Positions 31,548-40,000 of a DNA stretch of 40,000 nt are shown here, piece by piece; position 1 is the first letter of the stretch; the number at the start of each line of letters is the position of its first letter. The position numbers and the translations under genes are program-made. Where the stretch lies: the NCBI GenBank assembly GCA_003427395.1, contig BFEA01000170.1, forward strand, positions 490,659 through 530,658. Direction: 5' to 3'. The stretch comes from Chara braunii (taxonomy: Eukaryota > Streptophyta > Charophyceae > Charales > Characeae). The notes beneath the pieces were generated by a model, which had not been told where the DNA came from, ran no database searches, and saw nothing but the letters and a program-made list of their open reading frames with translations.

Positions 31548-34500
31548 TCAGTGGTACTTCCACCACATCAACAACTCATCAACCAAGAGGCAATACAACC
31601 ATATGTCAATCATATTCTCCCACCCCCAATTACAGCGCAAGCATTGAATTGGGATGTCCATTCCTTTTGCAGATAGCCACATTGTCATAGCTGTCACCAA
31701 TAATGACTGGAGCCACATAATGCTCACATGTTTTTGGACCGGGATCTTCATCAGTGCCTTCCACAGGTTCCGAACTCCTTGTTCGGTGACCCCTGACAGC
31801 TGTTGTGACTCAGCCCTTTGCAAAGCCAAAGTAGTGGTCGACTTGCCCAGGCAAGCCTGTTGGACCTGTACCCCCACCTTAGGTCTCTATTGGAGCAGAG
31901 GAGTAAATTTTCCCCGAATACTCCAACCTTATAGGAGCGGTTCCACCCGAAATCGATCGGCCGGTCTAACTAAGATGGCCTCCTGTCTTCCCTGGCTCGC
32001 TGTTTGATGCATCACCCTTACTTCCTCCAAGTGCGTAGTGCTGTCCATCCTAATGTCATCCAATTCCAACTTAAGTTTTCCCGTCTTATTCACCTAGGTA
32101 GGACCCGGTAAGTGTCACACTTGCACCCTCATTCCTGAGACCAGGTCTGGGCCCAGAACACGGAGGAACTGGGATGGGTGGTCGTCTGACTGTAACCAAG
32201 TATCAACAACATTTTCAGATGAAGAAGAAAGCAAATGGCTCCACGAATCTGGAATTGTTGCCAAAAGTTTTGTCTTGTGTTGGTCCACTCTGTGGAGCAT
32301 AGGCAGTCTTTGACGTAGTTGTGCTGTGTGCAAAAAGGTGTTCCTCGTATGGTCTCATAGGTCTCGAATCTGCATCACTCCTTTTTTTACCCAGGCTCTG
32401 CCAAAACCTCCCGGTGTGTCTGCCGCTGTGAAGGGACGTCCATCAGTATGGAGGATTCTTTTGTTATCAAATGACAACTGATTCAACACTTCCTACTTGG
32501 TGGTTGGGGCCAAGGTAGTCGTGGGCCTAACTTTATTCCAGGCATTGAAGATATTCCGCCATAACCTCGACTTAGGCTTCGTATTGCAAAAGGAAGGCAA
32601 AAGCAGGCATAGTCAAACTTTTGCCATGTCCTGCAACTCCTATTCCCTTCCCATAATATATTATGCGAAGGGCATCCATATCTTATAGTCAGTCTCCAAC
32701 ATTGCTAGCACCGGCCATTTGGACAGGAGCGCATCGTTCTGTTGGGACGGGTCAAGGATCCCCAGGCCCCCTTCTTTTCTTGGAGCAGCTATTACTTCCT
32801 ATGCCGCCTTTGATAGGTAGCCTTGGTCTGCAGTGACCTCCAATTTTCATAAATATCTTCCTGCTGCATTCTTTATCTTTCGGTATGCCTTTTGTTCCAG
32901 TCTATGCACCGATAGCGGAAACCACAGAATAGACAGAGCGGCTCCTGATAAAACCAGCGCCCTTCCAAACAAAAATAAGTGCTGGCGTCTCTCCCAACTG
33001 GCAATGCGGCCCAACACTTTGTCTACCAAAATGTTCTCTTTAATGTCTGCACACTCGGACAAGGACACTTGCACTCCCAAAAATATGTCAGCTGAGTTGG
33101 CAGACACTAACCACAGGCCCCAGTTAACACATAGGGTATGAGATGGGTGGAGGAAAATGATTGACTTATCCCAATTGATAGAGGCCTCAGATAACTCACA
33201 ACAAGCATCTATAACTTTTCTTAGTTCTAACATACAATCCGGAGTGTTCCTACAGGCAATAGTCAGATCGTCTGCTAAGGCCCCCCCTTTTCCATTGGAA
33301 TGAGGGGGACAAATGCAGTCCATCTATTTTCCTGTTGGTTCGAATATTAGCCTGGAGAATCTCAAGTTGGATCACAAAAATCAAGGAGGTCAAGGGACAT
33401 CCCTGCCTCAGCGATCGGGACAGGCCGAACTGCTCAGACTGTTTCTCATTCACCAATACAGTGGTTGTAGCCTCGGCGTACATCGCTTTGACCCAGTTCC
33501 GAATTTGTGGTCCGAACTCCATGTGCAGGAGAGTTGTATTGACAAAGGCCCATCTGACCTTGTCATACGTCTTTTCCATGTCCAACATGAGAATAACTAT
33601 GTTCCTTTTCTCCTGACTGATAGCTTCTAAAGCTTGTATTGTTGCTAAAATATTATCAAATATAGACCGCTCTTTAATAAAAGCACCTTGCTCGATACCT
33701 ATCAGTCCGGGAAGGACAGGGATCAAACGTAAGGCAAGTACATTTGCAAGCAATTTGTAGGAGACGTTCAAAAGTGAAATAGGTCGCTAGTTTCAAATTT
33801 CCTTTTTGTCCCGTTTCTTGTACATCAGTGATATCATTCCCTTGACCATCCCCGGGGGTAATGAGCCTCCGGTACGGGTCATATTAAAAATATCACAGAA
33901 AAATTGGCCAAATACGTCCCAGACCGCAAGAAAAAATGTTATAGGCAGCCCATCGGGGCCGGGACATTTGCCTTTTGCCATTTGTTTGACCGCCATAGTC
34001 ACTTCCTCCAATGTGATAGGACTATCAAGTTTCACACCCAGTTGTAGGGGGATCTGTTTAGAATTACAGTCCCAAAATGAGTGAAATTCTGCGAGGTTAG
34101 AATGGAAATCGTCGAAAGGGCGCCTGGTTGTTACTATATCTTGAAAATATGTCATTGCATATCTGCATTGGCTTTCCGTATCCGTGGCCACTGGAGCATT
34201 GATGGCAAAAAGATGGGAGAGTTCCCGCATGACGAGTTTGATTTTCTGCAGGATAAGAGAACGAAATGTTTCCTTTGTCATTCTATCATTCCCCAGTATT
34301 CCTTTTATTCACAGCCACTTCTACCAAGTTGCCTGCTTATTGATTTTCATTTCTTCCTAGTCGGTCAAGGCAGCAGTCCTCTTCGTCGACCACTGATACT
34401 CCAAGAATGAGTCTGACCCATTATAGGCATCTGCTTGTTCTATTATCTGACGCAATTGCCTTTCCTTCCAGTTTCTAGCAGCAACTTTCATTCTTGAAAA

Positions 34501-35397
34501 TTCAATCATTGTTGCTTGCAGAATGTCAATCCCCGCGTCGACCCAGGTCTCATAACTGTCAAACAAACCTCTAGCTAAAGGTCAATCCTTCATTTGAGAT
34601 TTAACCCATTGGGGGATGTCTGGGTCTTTAAGCAAGTTAACGTTCAACTTGAAAGAAGGCCTATGCCTCTCCACTATCTCTTGGGAGATAACATCCATTA
34701 CGACAGGATAGTAGTCAGAAATATAGAAAACTACTAGGTCCACATTAGATACACGTTCCCAAGGGGCTCCTCTTACGAGAATGTAGTCAAGGCGCCTTTT
34801 GGGTTTGGGCAGTACGGGCGGACGACCGAGGACCCCGCCACGTATATCCGGGGGAATTTGGATTCAATGTTCTAAAAGCATCAATTAAATTGTGTGCTTC
34901 CATAAAGGTAGATAGCAACATGACATCCCTTCTAATTGGGAAGACTACAGGGGAATCGAGGCCAGGATTGAGCACATTGTTCCAGTCCCCCAAGAGGACC
35001 AGGTTTTCAGAATCCGGTATGGCTTTTGGGAGATCAGCGAAAAATTCAGTTTTCGTGGCATAATCCACAGGGGCATAGATAGACATTATAACCCAGTCCT
35101 CCTCCGCAATGGCCAATTTAGCCCAGGCCCAGCGACCTTCAGGGGCCACACAACTGTCTATAATGTCTGTTTCCAATTTCTTATCTAATAATATTGCGAC
35201 CCCTCCTTTGGTCCCCATTGCTAGAGTCCAAATTTGGGGACCGGGCCACCATTTGCAGATCTCATTCACTTTCTCATGACCAATCTTAGTTTCCCGTAAA
35301 CATGTAATATGAACATGATGAGAACGTAGAACACTCCTGCTCTCTTATGCGTCTCATTCAGGTCACCAAGTTTGCGGGCATTCCAACGTACAACCAT
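31548..35397 (-). pseudogene. LINE ORF2: APE endonuclease, reverse transcriptase, zf-RVT-like, broken
   Basis: ORF2 starts at 35397 (MVVRWNARKLGD), overlapping the end of ORF1 by ~35 bp. Endonuclease: TCLRETK near 35290-35310, VLLGDWNNVLNP near 34975-35010, RRLDYILV near 34785. The terminal motif is SDYYPV instead of SDHxPV (near 34700-34717), so the catalytic His is Tyr (CAC to TAC). RT: GKCPGPDGLPITFF, SLMYKKRDKK, then two stops (33790s) before RPISLLNVSYKLLANVLALRL. The Asp strand is VILMLDMEKTYDKV, then RQGCPL. A frameshift in a C7 run at 33280-33290 precedes ALADDLTIA, the catalytic Asp-Asp box. Downstream: EGGLGILDP, and a zf-RVT-like IQCLRC region near 31640. At least six further stops are present. 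Confidence 0.85.
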
Positions 35398-38354
35398 TAT
35401 TCATGGTTGTTCCGCTTGGAGTTTGGATGCGGACGTCGGTTGTCACGCTTGTCGTGGGCGATACTACCTTTGCAACTGCTCGTTCTCCGATTTCAAAGTT
35501 CAAGGTTTTTCCTGCCATTTTTTTCAAGAGGGAGGCAACGAAGGATTCTGAAAAAATCGTAGGACCAATTTCAGACTGAGCTATCCACTCTGCCACTACC
35601 CGAGCAGACAGTCCTGACAACAATTTTATCCTAGCCAGGGTGTCCGACTTTGTAGAGGCTAAGTGGGCCATCTTGATCCAATAGATCATGAGGTCATCCC
35701 AATCAGACTTGTTGTCAGTTATATGGGCTATGTGCAAGAAGGCAATCAACAAGCGCGCCACACCACCTTCTGGCAGGTCCACGGAATGTCGAGCCATTTT
35801 AGGCTCCGGCAACACGTTTGCCTCTCCCAGGTTTTGTAATGTCTGTATTTTAACCAAATTACATACCATTACCGGGGAGGGTGTGCCTAGCAGGATAGTC
35901 GATGGGAGAGTTAGGGAATCATCCTTGCCTCTCAGTGTAAGGAATCGCAAGATTTGTCCATCGTGTGAACAAATGATCGGAATCAAATAATCCGGGAATC
36001 ATCCTTTCGTTTTTTTCTTCCTTGTCAACGTCCTCATGGGACCCACCAAGGATAAGGACCGACGAGCCGATTTCGACATCTGTGCTCTGCGTCTCTTCAT
36101 GGGAGAGCTTCTTGCAAACTCCTCGGTACCAGTCTCATTCTCCTCATCTTCCAGTCTAGGTTGAAATTTCAAGCCCTCCATTCGGGGCCTCTTCGCAAAA
36201 GACAGGTTGGCTGTGAAAAAATTATGATCCTTGTTTAATCCGTAGGAAGGAGGGGTGGAGGGGGAAGGCCAGCCAAAGGGGTTCTGTGTTTCCTTCGTTC
36301 TCTCCTTTCCCCCTTCCTTCTCCTTCCCCTTCCCCTTCCTTCTTTTATCCCCTGTGGATCGCTTCTACTTCTCGGAAGGCCCTAGTGGAGAGGAAAATTC
36401 CGGAGAGCCTTCCTTTTCCCCTTCCGACGAGTCACCGGAGCTGGCCGAAGGACTTTGACTTACCGCTGGGATCAACACTATATTGTCGTTCATGGTCAAC
36501 TGTTTTAATACAAGGCCCTGAGTCTTGGTCACATCCACCTCCGATGAGTCTGCATTAAACAAGTTGTTATTGTAAATCGTGCAATCCTTAGGCATATTTG
36601 TCGTTAACGATGTGAGGGTAGTAGCAACCCTTTCTGTGGTGGCCGAGATTTGCGGAGCCGAGTTCTGCGAACTGGACTTCACCTCTTCAACACCCGGGCG
36701 TTGGATACTGTCATACTCTGCCCGCATTTCCCCACATGCCGCCAACTTTAGTTCCTTTCCCTCCGATACACTATTACCGGGAGAGCCGGATGGAATGGGG
36801 GAGGGGGGGGAGGAAAGCGTTTCCCACCGATACCTCACCCTTGCCTGCCATTGGCCCAACAGTGCCATTCTATTTGGCCATTCTTTTATATTTCCTTCTG
36901 GCCCATGAGGAGGAACAAGTACATTGACTGGCTGTACATTAGATAGATTACCCAATTTCAGAGACTCAGTCCCCGGAATCGATCCGGTGTGTTTATCCTT
37001 GTTATGTCCAACCCCTGTAGCTTGAGCTTTGGAGACTCGCCATTCGTTCAACTTTTCTGTTCTTACCTTTCCTGCCCGCAGGTTTTTTCTTTTTATTAAT
37101 GAGCTTCCTGGTCGCCTTGGTTTACAAGGCGGGGGCCTGGAGATGTTTCTCTCCCCCTTCCTCCGCTTCTCCCTCTTGATGGGAGTCGTCATTCCTATCC
37201 TCCATCGTGGTGTCCTCCTCTTCTTCCTTCTTCCCTTCTGTCCTCTTACTTATGTCCCCACCTTCCTTTGCATTGCCTTCCATTCCGCCATTCAAGGCCC
37301 TAGAACCAGAGGGTTGCTTCTCCCCAATATTCTCTTTCCCCTTCTCCTTCCCCCCTCCTTCCTTACCTTCGCCCTCTGTGTTCGGGTCCTTTTCCGTTAA
37401 CTTGTCCTTTCCATTGTTGTCCTGATTAACACTCCGATCCTGGTTGTTCTTCGGTGCATTATCACCCCGGTTTCTGCCTTTGTTCGGCACGGGGGCCTAC
37501 CCCTTTTTTGTCGGACAGCACTCGTCATCCTCGGAGTGAAAGTTTTGTCGGCAAGCCCGACACCACGGTGTACGGGCACGCACGACTTCAATTGCCACAT
37601 ACCCCCCCTTCTGCATGTCAATAATCAGATATGGTTTATATCGAAGGCGAGCCTGTGCCTCCAGGTCAAACCTAACATTAATAAGTTCGGGGGAGGACAT
37701 ATCCGAGAACGTTTCATACTTCTTCAAGATTGATCCAAAGGCTTTTTTAACCGCAGTCGCCAGGTACGGCAGGGCAGCGACGGGAACATACATACATCTA
37801 ATCCAAAAAAAACTAAACCTCATGGCCTCGCGCCATTCAAACAATTCGTTCTCAGACATCCAAGGTTTAAAGGATAGTGTATATTTTTTCCCATCCAAGA
37901 TAATTTCGCCTTCCTTTTTCCTAAGCAACCATGTTGCAATTTCTTTCGCCGAGGCCACGTATGTGACCAAATTGAATCCCTCATTATGAAAGATTCCCCT
38001 CTTCAGCGGAGCACTAGTTGCTCTGTTTTTTGCCCACCCATTTTCATGCATCCTGATTAAGCGCACCTTAACGAATATCGGAAGCGATTTAGAGTCGTTC
38101 CCGAAAAATACCGAAACGGCATTTTCTTTGAGCCACTCTTCATGGACAACGTAGACCGGGGGGTTGACCACCACTCTTGCAAAGTCTTCCCCCATTTCCA
38201 CACTCTCAGTATTGAGCTGTTCCGGGAGCAGACCCCCGTGATAACATTTCGCCAGGAGCCCTTTGATCCTGTTCTTGTCCACTCCGCCACTGGCAAGTGG
38301 AGGAGTGGACTTTGAGGTTGTGGGCTCTTCCATTTCGACGCAGAGAGCAGTCAA
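35363..38354 (-). pseudogene. LINE ORF1 (DUF4283-like region plus CCHC-type knuckle), broken
   Basis: Frame 1 opens at 38354 (a second Met, MEEPTTSKS, at about 38330). It encodes an RRM-like DUF4283-type region: EIILDGKKYTLSFKPWM, then FFWIRCMYVPVAALPYL, and a strand rich in VRFDLEAQARL. A knuckle CRACRQNFHSEDDEC (CX2CX4HX5C) follows. An in-frame TAG at 37497-37499 ends this part. The same frame continues in an acidic Gly/Lys/Glu linker, and a frameshift at about 37130-37190 moves to the second frame. That frame is open to 35363 apart from TAG at 36365 and TGA at 35999. It passes basic segments (MKRRRAQMSKSARRS and TRKKKTKG) that look like nuclear localisation or RNA-binding patches. The last ~200 codons I do not recognise. 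ORF1 proteins of this type bind LINE RNA. Confidence 0.8.
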
Positions 38355-39392
38355 AAAGTCAACTGGTAGAAGTTACGCTACTACGAACAGTTACAAAACA
38401 CCTAAGTAACCAAACCATGCATTCGAAAAAAAGAAAACTTAAGTTACTGAGGCCTCATCATACGGGAAAAATCACATCATTCCACACCCCCCCAGGTTGA
38501 ATGGGCTGAAATTACCCCAGAGACTGCCTATGCGCTCGAAGTCGTCGATAAATAATACTTCCCGCTGACGTTACTCCTTCTGTGACGGACTTCTGCACGG
38601 TCTGCATCCTTAGACCTCTCCTGGTATTGCCCAATTCCCCGAGCCACTGGTACGTATTCCACCCACCTTCCAACCAACAAGATAATCTGAGGCGAAATGG
38701 GAAGATGGATCGAGCACCACGGAAGATAGTACCAGCTATGGAAGTTCATGGGTTATGGATGACGTCCGGCAACTGCTGAGCTTCACTATTCCCTAACCCT
38801 AATCGTTTTAGCGTAGCGCGCCGCCGAAGCGGCACTGTCTCGCCCGATTAGCGCTCGGGATTAGCTCTGCGGCCTACGTCCCTCCTCCAGTCCCCTTACA
38901 GTCCAGTTTTAACTTTCTTTGAAGTTGCTTAATTTCGGACGCTGGACCCGGTTTCCAGCAGGATCACACGGGGCATTGTCCCCAGGACCTCCGGGTTGAG
39001 ATGTTGAGGGATTCCCGGCCTCATTTTATCAATATATAATGCAAATGGCAGCTTCCTCTGGAAAAAAAATGACGGAAAAAAAAAAAGAAAAAAAAGGAGA
39101 ATGTGGGAACAGCAGTTAGGTGACCAACATTTGGCACTTCTATGATGCATCGGTGCATCATGATGTTTCTTCAGCGCGGCCTTCAGTGACCAGACAGTGG
39201 ACCGTTGGTAGAAACAACAACAAAAGAAGTTCCATCAAGAAGATCCAACTCTACCCAACGGTAGGTCTACAGTAGTCTACCGGGGTCGTTGCAAGGCACC
39301 CCTTGGTCGTAGATGTAGTGTCAGGATGACAGTGGGCTGGCCAGAGTCAGGGTGTGCGCGCAAACAGAGCGGGCGCAGCTCCCACTTTCGCG
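38355..39392. other. No gene supported; possible LINE 5' UTR and flank
   Basis: The first part may be the LINE 5' untranslated region. A CCCTAACCCTAA stretch (about 38792-38803) is only two telomere-like units. A-rich runs lie at 39061-39100. Confidence 0.4.
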
Positions 39393-39595
39393 GGTCTCCA
39401 TTTCTGCTTCAGACTTTCAGCCATATCTGTACGGATTACGAAATGAAATCGCTATTATTGATGTAGAAAGAACACTTCTTTATTTACGAAGAGCTTGTAA
39501 TTTCATTGAGTATATAATTCGTTCAAATGGTCATATATTATTTGTAAATACTAATCCACAAAACAATCAAATAATTCCGAAAATGGCAAAAGAAA
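39393..39595 (+). pseudogene. rps2: Nuclear copy of a mitochondrial rps2 fragment (NUMT)
   Basis: The frame reads DFQPYLYGLRNEIAIIDVER and then RRACNFIEYIIRSNGHILFV followed by NTNPQNNQIIPKMAKE. This is the N-terminal part of ribosomal protein uS2 in the form encoded by plant mitochondria (LYG.RN..AIID..KTL, RRACN.I, LLVNTNP). In the ribosome uS2 sits in the small subunit. Clear similarity starts at about 39393-39411 and stops abruptly after MAKE near 39595, so roughly the first third of the protein is present. The segment is AT-rich, unlike its GC-rich flanks. The open frame continues into unrelated residues. I see no targeting presequence, so I read it as a non-functional transferred fragment. 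A mitochondrial contig chimera is the alternative. Confidence 0.85.
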
Positions 39596-40000
39596 GGCCT
39601 CGCCTAGCGAGCCGTGGAGACCAGATTCATCGGTCGGCTTCTCTTGACCCGGGAACGAAGGATCGACTGCCGGAAACGGAGAATGTGTAAGCAGGTTGGA
39701 CTTGGCCCCGCCTATCCGGAGAGGTAGACCAGATTCAGAGATCGGCCTTCTTTGCGTGACCCCGCAACTCGGCCCCCCCGCCTTTCCACGCACCCCGCGG
39801 CACGTGAGTTGATCAAACGAGAGCGCGGCGCTCGGCGCGCAGCTAGACGTTGGAAGAACGCTCGTCGGGGCGCAGCTGCCGCGGGCGCGGGCGTGGGCGT
39901 GGGCGTGTGAACGGACAGGGGGGCAATGCCGCCAGCGGGCACGGCGGGCGAGAGCCCGACATAGCTGGGAACGGCGAATTCTCTGATGTAGATCAGCCTC
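39596..40000. other. GC-rich segment with a ~40-bp imperfect direct repeat
   Basis: Two related segments (about 39619-39656 and 39727-39763) share AGACCAGATTCA...ATCGG...TTCT...GACCC. A GGGCGT mini-repeat lies at 39888-39908. It may be part of the same organellar insertion as rps2 or local nuclear sequence; I cannot tell. The window ends inside it. Confidence 0.5.

Larger units (their letters stand above)
30788..38354 (-). mobile_element. Near full-length L1-like LINE, broken
   Basis: Read on the minus strand from about 38354 to 30788: ORF1, ORF2 (endonuclease, RT, zf-RVT-like), an ~0.7-kb 3' UTR, and a poly(A) seen as T12 at 30788-30799. The 3' end ahead of the tail (TATAATGTATTTTGAGTTC) looks like other plant LINE tails. 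The 5' end is uncertain because untranslated sequence may continue past 38354. I found no clear target duplication. Many in-frame stops and frameshifts make it non-autonomous now. Confidence 0.9.

Noticed and set aside
36286-37425. Several Pro/Ser/Phe-rich plus-strand ORFs
   Set aside because: Antisense shadows of the Lys/Glu/Gly-rich linker of LINE ORF1.
38792-38803. Telomere-like CCCTAACCCTAA
   Set aside because: Only two units; too short to be an interstitial telomere array.
30788-38900. Target-site duplication around the LINE (TACTGTCCAA near 30777 versus TTACAGTCCAG near 38896)
   Set aside because: Similarity is short and imperfect and the 5' end is unknown; not enough to call.

Overview
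The window looks like repeat-dense nuclear DNA from a plant-lineage (streptophyte) eukaryote. Supporting signs are a fragment of plant-type mitochondrial rps2 near the right edge, two plant L1-like LINEs (ORF1 with a DUF4283-like region and zinc knuckle; ORF2 with endonuclease, reverse transcriptase and a C-terminal zf-RVT-like region), and an LTR primer-binding site that matches the 3' end of plant tRNA-Asp as I remember it. A charophyte such as Chara would fit, but that is a guess. There is no bacterial-style operon and almost no intact gene: most long open frames are shadows of simple repeats or pieces of decayed retroelements.

Layout. 1-4.0 kb holds CT/GA microsatellites, five copies of a ~70-nt hairpin element, one candidate gene or pseudogene (812-2624, with a phase-consistent intron at 1596-1800), an assembly scar at the single N (3187), and a TTTCAACA-type minisatellite. 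4.1-5.9 kb is a decayed LINE on the minus strand. 5.9-27.05 kb is dominated by four copies of one LTR-like repeat: copy 0 (minus, 5949-7430), copy I (plus, 7430-9408, followed by a tRNA-Asp-type PBS at 9411), copy II (plus, 18970-21887) and copy III (plus, 22892-27051). Between copies I and II lies a decayed internal region with a gag relic (12680-13589, CCHC knuckle) and no recognisable pol. 27.05-30.8 kb holds unassigned sequence, a hypothetical minus-strand ORF, a foldback repeat cluster and a possible tRNA-derived SINE. 30.79-38.35 kb is a near full-length but broken LINE on the minus strand. 39.39-39.60 kb is the rps2 fragment (NUMT), followed by GC-rich sequence.

The most interesting signal is inside the LTR-like copies. 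Copies II and III carry ~2.0 and ~2.6 kb inserts with GT..AG ends that copy 0 lacks at exactly that point, so copy 0 looks like a spliced or empty-site version. Each insert is an array of two-stem hairpins about 60-110 bp apart: 9 units in copy II (loop TAAGAT) and 18 in copy III (loop TAAGTT). The stems change sequence from unit to unit while keeping pairing: the loop-closing pair is A-T, C-G or T-A, and the outer stems are GACTAA/TTAGTC, GATTAG/CTAATC, CTAGG/CCTAG, TTCTGA/TCAGAA and so on. This is compensatory change read directly from the sequence, and implies selection for, or templated maintenance of, a folded RNA or DNA. A second tandem hairpin module and a conserved pair of stem-loops (one with a TTCG loop) follow each array. 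I know of no described family that matches; I could not search for one.
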